Assembly: GCA_013314755.1 (NCBI GenBank)
Contig: JABUFA010000013.1
Coordinates: 1 to 64,000, forward strand
DNA from: Chthonomonadia bacterium
GTDB lineage: Bacteria > Armatimonadota > HRBIN16
Reading direction: 5' to 3'
Length of the DNA: 64,000 bases
Position numbers and translations under genes: made by a program. The notes beneath the pieces are model-generated. The model did not search any database, was not told where the DNA came from, and worked only from the letters and a program-made list of their open reading frames with translations. Positions 34,599 through 44,318 of the stretch are shown one piece after another (position 1 is the stretch's first letter; each line of letters begins with the position of its first letter).

Positions 34599-34731
34599 TA
34601 ACTTTCTGCCGGTGGTCAACAGGCTCTTGTTGGTGCCTTTGAGAGAAAGGTGCAACCTGTTCTGCTTGACAGGTGTCAGTAGAGGTGATAGCGTATAGAT
34701 ACAGTGTGCCTTTTGCTCAGGAGGGTGAAAT

Positions 34732-35946
34732 ATGTGGCGTGTGCTGCTGGTCGCCCTGTGGGTGAGTACGGGGCTTTGCTCGGCAGATACGGCGCAGAGG
34801 GTCAGCCTGCGCTACTACCTTGCTCCGACGCTGGAGGTTCCGGTCTACACGTCGGGACAGCGGATGGAGCCAGCCACAAAGCCCGCGGAGCGTTTGCGGA
34901 AACAGCCAGCGTATCGCTCCCGAAAACCGGTTTACCTCTCCGCACGAGTCGGCACGGGCGCCGATAACCTATTCACGTTCGTACTGGACGAGTCGCGAGG
35001 CACCGGCAAAGGTTATGACCTGCTCTACGCGGATACCAACAACAACGAGGACCTCGCCGATGAACGCCCCATCCGCGCGATATACCTTCGGGACGCCTTT
35101 GCCTTCGGTCCGATTCCCCTGCACATAGAGGTCAACGGCAAACGCCAGCTCTACCATGCGATGGTGAAGATGGGGCAGATGGGACCCAGCGCCTGTCGGC
35201 TGAACAGCGCATGCTATACGCTGGGCACGATGTCCCTGAACGGCAAGCGATACCCGGTGGCGCTGGTGGACGAAAACGCCAGCGGACTGTTCAACGATAT
35301 GCCCGACCTTGAACGCAGTGACCGGGTCACCGGAGACCTCCTGCTGATAGACTTCAACGGAAACGGACAGTTTGACCGGGAGTATCCGGTGTCTGATGAG
35401 GTGCTGGCTGGCGCGGCTCGCTTCATGCTGGGAGGGAAGCTATACCGGGTGCAGAAGCGGGCAGACGGTCTGGCGATAACCGTAAGCCCGGACAACACGC
35501 CGCTGGTAGAGGTACGCTCCGACTTCGCGCAGTTTCGCCTGTCGCTGGTTAACGAGCTGGGTGTGCTGTCGGTGCACGCTACGACGGGCGTCGCGCAAGT
35601 ACCCGCAGGCAGGTACGGCGTGCTGAGCTGGGTGGTGCAGAAGCGGGACGAGTCGGGCAGGTTGTGGCGGATACAGGGGGGCTATAATGCCACCATGCCA
35701 AAGCCGCCTTCGCTGGATGTTAAACCCGATGCTCCCGTTCGCTTTGGACTCAGTTCACCTCTGAAGGCAGGCGTGCAGGTTGACCGGATAGGCGAAGGAT
35801 ATCTTTTCACGCTCCAGTTCACCACCGCCGCCGGCGAGCAGATATCCGACCTCACGGTGGACGCCTCGCGACCACCACAGCCCATTCTGCGCCTGCTGGA
35901 TGCCGATGGAAAAGAGCTGGCGGTGCTGAAGTTTGAGTACGGTTGA
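34732..35946 (+). CDS. Secreted protein of unknown function, ended by an in-frame TGA
   Basis: 404 residues as read. Signal peptide MWRVLLVALWVSTGLCSADT. The mature part is beta-rich with Asp/Asn turns like calcium-binding sites (LLYADTNNNEDLADERPI, LIDFNGNGQFDREYPV). AGGAGGG precedes ATG 34732. The reading stops at TGA 35944, but the same frame continues for 41 credible codons to TAA 36072. A TTGACA at 34666-34671 may be its promoter. No named family recognised. It shares a strand and probably a transcript with the next gene. Confidence 0.7.
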   Translation: MWRVLLVALWVSTGLCSADTAQRVSLRYYLAPTLEVPVYTSGQRMEPATKPAERLRKQPAYRSRKPVYLSARVGTGADNLFTFVLDESRGTGKGYDLLYADTNNNEDLADERPIRAIYLRDAFAFGPIPLHIEVNGKRQLYHAMVKMGQMGPSACRLNSACYTLGTMSLNGKRYPVALVDENASGLFNDMPDLERSDRVTGDLLLIDFNGNGQFDREYPVSDEVLAGAARFMLGGKLYRVQKRADGLAITVSPDNTPLVEVRSDFAQFRLSLVNELGVLSVHATTGVAQVPAGRYGVLSWVVQKRDESGRLWRIQGGYNATMPKPPSLDVKPDAPVRFGLSSPLKAGVQVDRIGEGYLFTLQFTTAAGEQISDLTVDASRPPQPILRLLDADGKELAVLKFEYG

Positions 35947-36072
35947 GGGTTTACCTGTTCGCTCTCGTGGAGAGCGCCGCACGACTGGAAGGGCAAGAAG
36001 ATAACCCTTGTGCCAGTAATGGACGCGGGACCTTTCGAGGTCGCATCGGAAACGGTTGAACTGACTCTGTAA
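35944..36072 (+). other. In-frame continuation after TGA, with hairpin
   Basis: After the TGA the same frame reads GFTCSLSWRAPHDWKGKKIT and on to ELTL-TAA, immediately before the next ribosome binding site. A hairpin CGCTCTC-GTG-GAGAGCG (35960-35976) begins 13 bases after the TGA, with its loop 20 bases away. The tail looks like genuine protein, so the TGA either is a nonsense change or error, or is read through. Confidence 0.6.
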
Positions 36073-36088
36073 TCAGGAGGTCATGCAC

Positions 36089-38419
36089 ATGCTTCGCACG
36101 GTATGGGTTGCCCTGCTGATGGCGATGGTGACTGCCTGCCAAGCCCAGCAAGAGCAGATAACCTTCGCGGGCAAAGTGACCACCCCGGAGGGGAAGTCTG
36201 TTGGCGGGGCGGAAGTTGTGCTGTATGCCGCTCAGTGGGACGATATCTGGCTGAAGATGCGCACTCCCATATTGCAAAGGGTCAAAACCAGCGAAGGCGG
36301 GACGTTTGAGGTATCTCACGAGCGCGGTAAGTATCGGGAGTGGACGATTCTCGTGTTCAAGCCCGGCTACGGCGTGTGGGTGAGGCGATTTGCCGAGAGC
36401 AAAACCGACCTGAATATCTCCCTGCCCACTGCCTTGGCAGTGTCGGGCATCGTCACCGGCACACAGGGCAAGCCGCTGGCGGGGGTGAAGGTGCGTGTCC
36501 AAACCCTGATCGTACCTGGACTACCTATGAGTTTCAGTGAATGGTTCACCTGTCCGGATATTCCAGCCCTGTCTGCCGTTACCGACAACGCGGGCAGGTT
36601 TCGAATCGCTAATCTGCCTCCCGGTGCTCAGGCTCGCCTGCTGTTTTCTGCCCCGGGCTACGCGAGGGCGTCTGTAGATGCCAGAGCGGGGGCGCCACCG
36701 GTGACCGTTGCCCTGCCAAAGGAGGTAAGGATTACAGGAAGAGTGCTCCATGCTGATACCGGAAAAGGTGCGGAGGGCGTCGTTGTGCGCGCGGGAATGC
36801 CCTTCTCGCCTGTTTGGGAAAGTTACGAATTGCCTTCTGCCCGCACCGATGCCAGCGGCAGGTTTGTGCTGGCGCAGTTGCCGCCGGGAAAGCACATCGT
36901 TTGGGTGGACTTGCGCCTGACGAAGCCGAACCTTGTCGCCGCTCCGCAGAGCCTGCCGAAGACGGAGGAGGGCAAATCGCGCAGGTGTCCCGACTTTCTG
37001 CTGAAGCCGGGCATCCCCGTGAGTGGAACGGTGCGGGACGCTCAGACAGGACAGGGCGTTGCGGGGATACAGATAACCTCACAATATCGTCAAGTGAGCG
37101 TGGTACCGACAATTTGGGGACCGTCCACAACCTCCGCGCAGGATGGTACGTTTACTCTCTATCTGCCAGAGGGCGACTGGTCGGTGGATATCCAGTCCAG
37201 CAGGGGCTACAGCCGAGCCGACCAGGCGCAGGAAATCAGCCTGAAACGAGACAAGAATCCAACTGAGCTGCATTTTACCGTAGTCCGCACAGCACGCGCG
37301 ATTCTGCATGTGACGGACCCAAACGGCAACCCGCTGGACGAGATAATCGTGGAGAGTGCCGGTTTACTGAAAGCGCAGGAGAGAGGCGTTTTCGTGCTGG
37401 AACCGCTGGAACCCAATCAGAACCATAAACTTCGTGTAGTGGACAAACAGCAAACTCTGGGCGCAGAAATCGCCTTCACGCCGCAACCGGGGCAGGAGGT
37501 AGAGGTAACCGTCACACTATCTCCGCTGTTAACCGTTTCAGGGCGGCTGGTGGACCGTAACCGGCGACCTGTTCAGCAAGCAGAGGTTGTACTAGTGCAA
37601 AGAGAGCAGCTCGGCAGAGCATGGATGATGATGCCCAGACTCACGGTGCCCGTCCAGCCTGACGGTCGGTTTGTGTTGCGCGTTCTGCCTGGGCGATACG
37701 CCTTCCTTTTTAGCAGTCTGGCCACAGCTCCACTCAGCCTGCCGGAGACGCCGATTGACACGGATAAGGACCTTGGCGAGATTGTGCTGGAGCCTGCTAC
37801 AGGCTTTATTGCAGGCAGAGTGTATAACGCCGATGGAGAGCCTGTGGCAGGGGCGTATGTCAGCGTATATGATGAGACGTTGTTGATTTCTAAGCAAGCA
37901 ACAACAGACAATCAGGGGCGCTACAGGGTAACGGGATTACCGGCTGGTAAGAAGATGATGGTTCAGATAACCGCGGAAGGTATGACAGGCTACCGTATTG
38001 ATGTACCAGTAGGCTCGGTAGACGTCAACTTCGTGCTGACGCCATACCAGGTCCGGTTGCCGGAGGCGCGGCTGAAGCCGGGCAGTCCTGCGCCGCCGCT
38101 GTCCGGGCTTCGCGTGCTGTCTGGCAGGTCGCTTCCGCGCCTGAAGGGACAGGTGGTGTTACTGCAGTTCGCCTCTGCCTATAATCCGGCGGTGGAAGAA
38201 CAGTCGCGCTGGCTTCGGAAACTGCAGGCTCGATATGCCTCGCGCGGTCTGCGCATTGTGGCTGTGTACGATGCTTCGCTCCCGTTGCCTCAACTGCAGG
38301 CATACCTGCGCGCCCAGCGGCTGCCTTATGTCGCCTGCACCGTGCCTCCGGGTGCGAAGCTGGGCTGGGATAGCGCGGTCTTTCGCGCGTATGGGGTACA
38401 TTCGGTTCCCTCGCTTTAG
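36089..38419 (+). CDS. Carboxypeptidase-regulatory-like repeat lipoprotein with thioredoxin-like end, tail cut by TAG
   Basis: 776 residues from ATG 36089 (AGGAGG eight bases upstream; ATG 36083 is too close). Likely lipobox MVTAC. At least five CarboxypepD_reg/SdrD-like beta modules follow, e.g. TFAGKVTTPEGKSVGGAEVV, LAVSGIVTGTQGKPLAGVKV, ITGRVLHADTGKGAEGVVVR, TVSGRLVDRNRRPVQQAEVV and IAGRVYNADGEPVAGAYVSV. The last ~110 residues are thioredoxin/TlpA-like (KGQVVLLQFASAYNPAVEEQ) with no CxxC, so redox activity is unlikely. The reading ends at TAG 38417 within YGVHSVPSL, where relatives run on for about 27 more residues. Confidence 0.85.
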   Translation: MLRTVWVALLMAMVTACQAQQEQITFAGKVTTPEGKSVGGAEVVLYAAQWDDIWLKMRTPILQRVKTSEGGTFEVSHERGKYREWTILVFKPGYGVWVRRFAESKTDLNISLPTALAVSGIVTGTQGKPLAGVKVRVQTLIVPGLPMSFSEWFTCPDIPALSAVTDNAGRFRIANLPPGAQARLLFSAPGYARASVDARAGAPPVTVALPKEVRITGRVLHADTGKGAEGVVVRAGMPFSPVWESYELPSARTDASGRFVLAQLPPGKHIVWVDLRLTKPNLVAAPQSLPKTEEGKSRRCPDFLLKPGIPVSGTVRDAQTGQGVAGIQITSQYRQVSVVPTIWGPSTTSAQDGTFTLYLPEGDWSVDIQSSRGYSRADQAQEISLKRDKNPTELHFTVVRTARAILHVTDPNGNPLDEIIVESAGLLKAQERGVFVLEPLEPNQNHKLRVVDKQQTLGAEIAFTPQPGQEVEVTVTLSPLLTVSGRLVDRNRRPVQQAEVVLVQREQLGRAWMMMPRLTVPVQPDGRFVLRVLPGRYAFLFSSLATAPLSLPETPIDTDKDLGEIVLEPATGFIAGRVYNADGEPVAGAYVSVYDETLLISKQATTDNQGRYRVTGLPAGKKMMVQITAEGMTGYRIDVPVGSVDVNFVLTPYQVRLPEARLKPGSPAPPLSGLRVLSGRSLPRLKGQVVLLQFASAYNPAVEEQSRWLRKLQARYASRGLRIVAVYDASLPLPQLQAYLRAQRLPYVACTVPPGAKLGWDSAVFRAYGVHSVPSL

Positions 38420-38500
38420 CTGATAGACCGGGCGGGCAGACTGCGCCTGATTGACGCAGAACCCGCCGAGGTGGAAAGGGCATTGCAGAGGGTATTATAA
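38417..38500 (+). other. In-frame continuation after TAG
   Basis: After TAG the frame reads LIDRAGRLRLIDAEPAEVER and ends ALQRVL-TAA at 38500. VPSL-x-LIDRAGRL is a standard TlpA-like ending, usually with Tyr, Phe or Val at the stop position. One base change from TAT or TAC would create this TAG. Confidence 0.75.
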
Positions 38501-38511
38501 GGTCGCATATT

Positions 38512-38539
38512 GTAGGGGCACACGGCCGTGTGCCCCTAC
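38512..38539. repeat. 28-base perfect palindrome
   Basis: Two 14-base arms, GTAGGGGCACACGG and its exact complement, without loop. This GTAGGGGCAC-type palindrome is a familiar intergenic repeat type in diverse bacteria. Between convergent genes it can terminate transcription both ways. Confidence 0.8.
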
Positions 38540-38636
38540 CGAATGATGCGTGTGCCCCTACCGAATGATGCGTGTGCCCCTACCAAATGATGTCTGTGCC
38601 CCTACCGAATGATGCGTGTACCCCTAACACAACAAC
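38527..38636. repeat. 22-base tandem repeat array
   Basis: Unit cgtgtgcccctaccgaatga plus tg, repeated at 38527, 38549, 38571 and 38593, with a degenerate fifth copy at 38615 and a fragment after it. Each unit contains the right arm of the preceding palindrome, so the array probably grew from it. There are no spacers, so this is not CRISPR. Confidence 0.85.
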
Positions 38637-38664
38637 CCGTGTGACCCTATGTTGTACTTTGCAT

Positions 38665-40944
38665 TCACGATGCCAGAGCCTGTCCCTCGGCGGGGATGTC
38701 CTCCCGATAGTCGCAGTCCTTGTTGGAACACACGATGCCCACGACCTCTTTGCCGCTGCGCTTCTCTACCAGCAGGCTGTGACACTTCGGGCAGATGCCT
38801 CCGGTGGGCTTATCCCAGACGACGAACTGACAGGCGGGGTAGCGGTTGCACCCGTAGAACGCTCTGCCTTTGCGGGAACGCTTCTCCACAATCTTGCCCT
38901 GTTTGCAGGATGGGCAGGTAATATCGGGGGCGTTCAGGGGACGTCGGGCTTTGCACTTCTCGTTCGTGCAGGCGAGGTAGTCCCCATACTTCCCCCAGCG
39001 AATCACCATGGGCCAGCCGCACTGTTCGCACTTCTCGTCCGTTTCGCGGTCGGGTGGGGCAGGTTCTCCGTTTTTAGTGAGTTTCAGCACTCCCTTACAC
39101 TCCGGGTAGCGTGAGCATCCTAAGAACCTGCCGTAGCGTCCTGTGCGTACCACCATCTTACTGCCACAGAGGGGGCACTCGTAATCGGTCTCCTGAACCT
39201 GCACTTGTACCCGTTCCTCGCTCTGCTCGCTTTCCGCCAGCTTTTGCGCGAACGGTCCATAGAACGCCTGCAGGACCTCCGTCCACTCCCGGTTGCCTTC
39301 CTCTATCTCGTCCAGCTGCTGTTCCACGCCCGCGGTGAACTGCACATCCAGAATATCCGGGAAGTGCTTCACCAGATAGTCGGTGACAGCGATGCCCAGC
39401 GGGGTGGGGTGGAACCGCTTGTCGCGCAGTTCCACGTAGCCCCGCTCCACGATGGTGGAGAGGATGGTGGCGTAGGTGCTGGGTCTGCCGATGCCTTTCT
39501 CCTCCAGCGCCTTGACCAGTGTGGCTTCGGTGTAACGAGGCGGCGGCTCGGTAAAGTGCTGTTCCGGCACAAGGGCGAGCAGGGTCAGTATTTGCCCTTC
39601 AATCATTGGGGGCAGGGGCGGTCGCTCTTCATCGCTCAGCTCGCTGGTGTCTTTGCCCTCCACGTAGATGCGCATGAAGCCGTCGAACTTCACGCTGGAA
39701 CCGGTGGCGCGGAAGGTATAGCGGTTCGCCTGAATGTCCACCGTCACCACGTCCAGCACCGCCGGAGCCATCTGACTGGCGATAAACCTCTGCCAGATCA
39801 GGCGGTACAGCTGGAACTGGTCGGCGGAGAGATACTGCTTCACCGATTCGGGCGTGCGTGTTACGGAAGTAGGGCGAATGGCTTCGTGGGCATCCTGGGC
39901 GCCGCGGCGCGAGCGATATTGCGGCGGTTTGGAGGGCAGGTAGGGGTCGCCAAACTCCCCCTTGATGTATTCACGCGCCTGAGCCTGCGCCTCGTTCGCC
40001 ACGCGGGTGGAGTCGGTGCGCATATAGGTAATCAAACCGACGGAGCCCTGTTCGCCCAGCTCCACGCCCTCGTACAGCTGCTGGGCAACCTGCATGGTGC
40101 GTTTCGCGCTGAAGCCCAGTTTGCGCGCCGCTTCCTGCTGGAGGGTGCTGGTGATGAAGGGCGGAGAGGGATTGCGTTTGCGCTCGGTGCGCTTGATTTG
40201 CCCGACGACATACTGCGCCCCCTCCAGCTCCTGCAAAACGGCGTTGGCTTCCTGCTCGTTATGTAGTTCCAGCTTCTCGCCGTCGCGCAGGCGCAGGGTG
40301 GCGTCGAAGGCATTATCAGGGCTGTCGGGCGTCAGCCGGGCGGTGATGGTCCAGTACTCTTCGGGCACGAAGGACTCGATCTCGCGCTCGCGGTCCACCA
40401 CCAGGCGCACTGCCACCGACTGCACGCGCCCCGCGCTGAGAGTGTTACGACTGGCTTTTTTCCACAGCAGTGGGCTGAGTTTATAGCCCACAATGCGGTC
40501 CAGGATGCGTCGAGCCTGCTGGGCGTTCACGCGGTTCATATCGATATCGCGCGGGTTTTGCAGTGCCTGCTCCACCGCCTGCCGGGTAATCTCGTTGAAC
40601 TCGATACGCCTTGCGTTCTGCAGCTTCAACGCCTCTTTCAGGTGCCAGGCGATGGCTTCTCCTTCGCGGTCGGGGTCGGAAGCCAGATAGACCTCCGATG
40701 CCTGCTGAGCCGCCTCCTTCAGCTTCTTCAGCACCTCCCGGCGTTCGCGCAGGGTCACGTATTCCGGTTTGAAGCCGTCCTCCAGGTCCACGCCGAACCT
40801 GTTTTCGGGCAGGTCGCGCACGTGCCCCATAGTGGCTTCCACCCGGTATGCGTCGCCCAGAAAGTTCTTCAGTGTTTTGGTTTTCGCCGGCGACTCCACA
40901 ATGATGAGCGGTTTCGCCGTATCCGTACTCTTTTTTCTACTCAT
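38665..40944 (-). CDS. topA: DNA topoisomerase I
   Basis: 759 residues; relaxes negative supercoils by single-strand passage. Toprim start [18 protein letters not shown], acidic cluster [17 protein letters not shown], and the active-site Tyr in [13 protein letters not shown]. Four C-terminal zinc-ribbon modules follow ([80 protein letters not shown]). Overlaps the era stop by eight bases, so the two genes are coupled. Confidence 0.97.
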   Translation of the reverse strand: MSRKKSTDTAKPLIIVESPAKTKTLKNFLGDAYRVEATMGHVRDLPENRFGVDLEDGFKPEYVTLRERREVLKKLKEAAQQASEVYLASDPDREGEAIAWHLKEALKLQNARRIEFNEITRQAVEQALQNPRDIDMNRVNAQQARRILDRIVGYKLSPLLWKKASRNTLSAGRVQSVAVRLVVDREREIESFVPEEYWTITARLTPDSPDNAFDATLRLRDGEKLELHNEQEANAVLQELEGAQYVVGQIKRTERKRNPSPPFITSTLQQEAARKLGFSAKRTMQVAQQLYEGVELGEQGSVGLITYMRTDSTRVANEAQAQAREYIKGEFGDPYLPSKPPQYRSRRGAQDAHEAIRPTSVTRTPESVKQYLSADQFQLYRLIWQRFIASQMAPAVLDVVTVDIQANRYTFRATGSSVKFDGFMRIYVEGKDTSELSDEERPPLPPMIEGQILTLLALVPEQHFTEPPPRYTEATLVKALEEKGIGRPSTYATILSTIVERGYVELRDKRFHPTPLGIAVTDYLVKHFPDILDVQFTAGVEQQLDEIEEGNREWTEVLQAFYGPFAQKLAESEQSEERVQVQVQETDYECPLCGSKMVVRTGRYGRFLGCSRYPECKGVLKLTKNGEPAPPDRETDEKCEQCGWPMVIRWGKYGDYLACTNEKCKARRPLNAPDITCPSCKQGKIVEKRSRKGRAFYGCNRYPACQFVVWDKPTGGICPKCHSLLVEKRSGKEVVGIVCSNKDCDYREDIPAEGQALAS

Positions 40945-41836
40945 AGCCCAGCTCCCGTAACGCCCTTGGGTCGCGTCGCCAGTTCGGTATCACTTTGACT
41001 ACCAGTTCCAGGTACACCTTGCTTCCCAGAAACAGCTCCAGCTGTTTGCGGGCTTCCTGCCCGATGTGTTTGAGCATCTGCCCGCCCTTACCGATGACAA
41101 TAGATTTATGTCCCTCGCGCTCCACTATCAATTCCGCGCGGATATACTGTACCCCGTTTTCCCGCTCCTGCCAATCGGTAACTCGCACGGCGATGCTGTA
41201 GGGTATCTCCTCGCGCAGGAGGCTCATCGCCTGCTCGCGCACGATTTCCGCCGCCCACTGCTCGCGCGACTGATCCGAGCGGATGTCCGTCGGGTAATAG
41301 AACGGCGCCTCGGGCATCGCCAGCAGTATCTCCTCGCGCAAGCGATAGACCGCTTTCGGGTCTTTCAACGCGGAAAGGGTAATATGCCTTTGAGCTTCTG
41401 GCAACAGTGCCGCATACGCCTGCATCGCCTGCTCGGGATACTTCGCGGCGTCCCGCTTGTTACCGATTATCCACACCGGCACGCCTACCCCTTGTAATCG
41501 GCTGGCAAGGTCTTCGTCTTCAGGGGTCGGCGGATGGCGCAGGTCCACCACCCACAGCACCAGGTCAATGTCCTCCAGCGCAGTATCTATCTGCTCCTTC
41601 ATGAACTCGCCCAGGCGGTCTTTGGGCTGATGCCAGCCGGGTGTATCCACAAACACCACCTGCCGGTTACCTTCAGTGTATACCCCTCGCACGCCGCGAC
41701 GAGTAGTTTGAGGGCGTGAGGTGATGGCAGACACCTTCACTCCCAGCATCACGTTCAGTAGAGTGGACTTGCCGACGTTGGGCTTGCCCACGATAGCCAC
41801 AAAACCGCAATGGGTTGGAATAGTCTCGTTACTCAT
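40937..41836 (-). CDS. era: GTPase Era
   Basis: 299 residues; binds the 16S rRNA 3' end and helps 30S assembly. G1 [13 protein letters not shown]2 region [18 protein letters not shown]3 [14 protein letters not shown]4 NKRD. The KH domain near the end contains [21 protein letters not shown] complete, normal-length Era. Upstream of topA in a two-gene unit. Confidence 0.97.
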   Translation of the reverse strand: MSNETIPTHCGFVAIVGKPNVGKSTLLNVMLGVKVSAITSRPQTTRRGVRGVYTEGNRQVVFVDTPGWHQPKDRLGEFMKEQIDTALEDIDLVLWVVDLRHPPTPEDEDLASRLQGVGVPVWIIGNKRDAAKYPEQAMQAYAALLPEAQRHITLSALKDPKAVYRLREEILLAMPEAPFYYPTDIRSDQSREQWAAEIVREQAMSLLREEIPYSIAVRVTDWQERENGVQYIRAELIVEREGHKSIVIGKGGQMLKHIGQEARKQLELFLGSKVYLELVVKVIPNWRRDPRALRELGYE

Positions 41837-42031
41837 TGTTCCGTCTATTGCTCCTCAGAAGCACGCAGGTATATGTACCAGCAACTGCAGGGCGGTGTCA
41901 AGGTCTTGGTGAAATCGTCGGGGCACGGGCAGGGATGCTTAGTGAAAGCCTCGCCCCTCAAAAGGGCACTTTGCAGGAGAATGACACATTTTGTTGAATC
42001 GAAAAGCGAGGACATCGTGGAGGAAGAGATA

Positions 42032-42970
42032 ATGCAGACCGGGAAGGACACGGCACTGGTCGCCGTGCAGATGCGCATCACGCTGGAGGATTATCAGAGT
42101 GAGAGGCATCTGGCGAACCGCATTGACCATCTGCTTGGTTCCGCGCGTTCGCGCGTGAAGCCAGACGCCAGCGCTATGGTTGTTTTTCCCGAAGACGTTG
42201 GGCTGGGGATGCTGTTCATCGACGACTACGAGGCGGTCAAGGGATGTAAAAGCATCTACGAGGCTGCTGAGGTACTTTCCCGGCGATACGCTTCACCTCT
42301 CCAGCAGGTGATAGACACCCACAAAGTTTCCCCCACGCGAGCCCTGCTGGTGGTGCTGGGCAAGAAGCTAAGAAGCCGCTATCACCGGATATTTTCGCAG
42401 CTCGCACGCAAGCACCGAGTGACGCTGGTAGCAGGCAGTGCGCCGCTACCCGATACAAAGCGCGTCTCCGAAGTATACAACACCAGCTACGTTTTCGACC
42501 ACCAGGGCAGGCTGATTCTGTCTCAGCGCAAGGTACACCTCATCCCCTTGGAACAGCAGGAGGGGATGGACCTGTGCGCGGGCAGAGTAGAAGATTTGCG
42601 CGTGGTAGATACCCCTGCGGGCAGGCTGGGGGTTGCCATCTGCTGGGACGGCTTCCATGCTGACGTGGTAGAGACGCTGGTGAAGCAAAAAGCACGGCTG
42701 ATTGCCCAGCCCTCATTTAACCCCCTGCCATGGACACCGGAGCAGGCGGAAAGCTGGAAAACGGGCTTATGGCAGGCTTGCCAGCAACATCCCGAAATCA
42801 TCGGCATCAACCCGATGATGGTGGGCAGGCTGTTCGAAGATGTAGTTGTTGAAGGACGCTCCAGCATCGTCGCTCATGCTTCGCAAACCCGCGATGGTTC
42901 GGGATACCTGGCACAGGCAACCAGCGCAACAGAGGAAGAGATTCTGATAGCACATATCTCACCATCTTAA
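42032..42970 (+). CDS. Carbon-nitrogen hydrolase (nitrilase superfamily)
   Basis: 312 residues from ATG 42032 with GGAGG nine bases upstream. The triad positions are seen: Glu in MVVFPEDVGLG, Lys in LSQRKVHLIP and Cys in GVAICWDGFHAD. Members hydrolyse amides or carbamoyl groups in the cytosol; the substrate is unknown. The insertion between Glu and Lys (about 110 residues with YHRIFSQLARKHRVTLVAGS) is normal for amidase branches. A GlcNAc-kinase-like gene follows 31 bases later. Confidence 0.88.
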   Translation: MQTGKDTALVAVQMRITLEDYQSERHLANRIDHLLGSARSRVKPDASAMVVFPEDVGLGMLFIDDYEAVKGCKSIYEAAEVLSRRYASPLQQVIDTHKVSPTRALLVVLGKKLRSRYHRIFSQLARKHRVTLVAGSAPLPDTKRVSEVYNTSYVFDHQGRLILSQRKVHLIPLEQQEGMDLCAGRVEDLRVVDTPAGRLGVAICWDGFHADVVETLVKQKARLIAQPSFNPLPWTPEQAESWKTGLWQACQQHPEIIGINPMMVGRLFEDVVVEGRSSIVAHASQTRDGSGYLAQATSATEEEILIAHISPS

Positions 42971-43001
42971 TCCGTTAATGTTGATAGGGAGGAAACAGAC
43001 A

Positions 43002-43979
43002 ATGCCGCACATGCTGGTCATGGGTATTGACGGTGGACAGAGCACCACCCGCGCGCTGATTGCGGATACCGAAGGTAACCTGCTTGGTCTGGGAGTAGGA
43101 GGAGCCGCAAACCACATCCATGAACCCGGCGGACCGGAGCGACTTCGCCAGTCACTGCGTGATGCGGTGAACGGTGCACTACAATCTGCTTCTTTGCCCC
43201 CTGATACCCGATTCGCCGTGGCGCTTTGCGGGATGACCGGTGGTGGTGCGCTGGTCGAAGAGATTTGCCAGCAGGAGCTGCCAGCCGAGAAGGTGGTTGT
43301 AACACACGATACGCGCACCGCGCTGTACTGCATCACCCAGGGGGCACCGGGTGCGGTGGTGATAGCGGGCACAGGCTCGGTGGCGTACGGGATGAACGAG
43401 CTGGGCGAGACCGCTGCGGTTGGGGGATGGGGCTATCTGATGGGCGATGAAGGGAGCGCATACTGGATTGCCCTGCAGGCATTGAACGTGTGCACCCGCG
43501 CCGAGGACGGGCGCATTCCCAACACGTGGCTCAAGCGTGCCATTCTGACGCATTTCGGTCTGGATAGCTTGCGTGCTCTCCATCAGCGCATTTACTCTGG
43601 ACAGATGTCCCGTGCGGAAATCGCCTCTGCCGCCCGGGCAGTTTCGGACGCCGCCAGACTTGGTGAACGCATGGCAATACGCATTCTGGGCAGTGCGGGC
43701 AGAGAGCTGGGAATGATGGCGGTTGTGGTTCTGCGTAAGCTGGGAATGCAGTATCAGCGTGTCAAGGTAGGGATTGTTGGTGGAGTTGCCAATGCTCCGC
43801 AACCTCTGCACGAGGCGTTTCGCGAGCGGGTTTATCGCAGCACTCTGGCAGAAGTAGTCTCTCCGCGCTTCCCAATGGTGGTCTCGGCGGTTTGTATGGC
43901 GCTGGAGCAGGCGGGTGTGCCCGTTGGAGAAGCCATGTGGCAGAGGCTGGAACAGCAGGCGAATAAACTGCCAGCTTAG
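43002..43979 (+). CDS. BadF/GlcNAc-kinase-type ATPase
   Basis: 325 residues from ATG 43002 (GGGAGG upstream). ASKHA-fold phosphate loops: VMGIDGGQSTTRALIAD at the N-terminus, AVVIAGTGSVAYG, then VGGWGYLMGDEGSAYWIALQ, which is typical of N-acetylglucosamine kinases. Cytosolic, ATP-dependent phosphorylation of an amino sugar is the best guess. The neighbouring RpiR regulator and epimerase genes fit a sugar catabolism context. Confidence 0.85.
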   Translation: MPHMLVMGIDGGQSTTRALIADTEGNLLGLGVGGAANHIHEPGGPERLRQSLRDAVNGALQSASLPPDTRFAVALCGMTGGGALVEEICQQELPAEKVVVTHDTRTALYCITQGAPGAVVIAGTGSVAYGMNELGETAAVGGWGYLMGDEGSAYWIALQALNVCTRAEDGRIPNTWLKRAILTHFGLDSLRALHQRIYSGQMSRAEIASAARAVSDAARLGERMAIRILGSAGRELGMMAVVVLRKLGMQYQRVKVGIVGGVANAPQPLHEAFRERVYRSTLAEVVSPRFPMVVSAVCMALEQAGVPVGEAMWQRLEQQANKLPA

Positions 43980-44134
43980 GCACTGGCGGAGAGGTACTGC
44001 TGAACAGCCTCCAGGTTCTCCATTACTCCATCGGTAACAAGCAGTACCCCTTCTCTACCGGCAATAAATCTGGCTTCTTTGGTGGCATCGCTTCCCGCCA
44101 CGGCGGGAGCTGCACGAAATTTGATTTTGCGCAT
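43976..44134 (-). CDS. Possible 52-residue protein
   Basis: A short open frame MRKIKFRAAP to YLSASA between the kinase and the RpiR gene, touching the kinase stop. It lacks a ribosome binding site. Composition looks protein-like (EARFIAGREGVLLVTDGVME) but no family is recognised. The rest of 43980-44318 holds the RpiR promoter and nothing else I can support. Confidence 0.3.
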   Translation of the reverse strand: MRKIKFRAAPAVAGSDATKEARFIAGREGVLLVTDGVMENLEAVQQYLSASA

Positions 44135-44267
44135 AAGCTTCGTTTGTTAGAGGACGTATGCCATGTCGTCCGGCTTTACTGTCTCCGAGACCTCCATAAC
44201 GAAGCATGCAAAATGCCCATCCTGCTTACGTAGCCGTATACATCTTTTTTCTTCTAGCAACAGATAG

Positions 44268-44296
44268 TTGACAAAATTTTTCTGCAGTGCTACAAT
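44268..44296 (+). promoter_or_regulatory. Promoter of the RpiR operon
   Basis: TTGACA (44268-44273), 17 bases, TACAAT (44291-44296), 22 bases before the start codon at 44319. Confidence 0.8.
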
Positions 44297-44318
44297 AGCC
44301 CCAGGAGGCACGCAGACG

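Noticed and set aside
38527-38636. CRISPR-like array
   Set aside because: The 22-base units are directly adjacent with no unique spacers, no cas genes are nearby, and the unit derives from the neighbouring palindrome.
44147-44270. Small minus-strand frame ending DDMAYVL
   Set aside because: It overlaps the RpiR promoter, lacks a start with a ribosome binding site, and its upstream part is antisense to the RpiR coding region.
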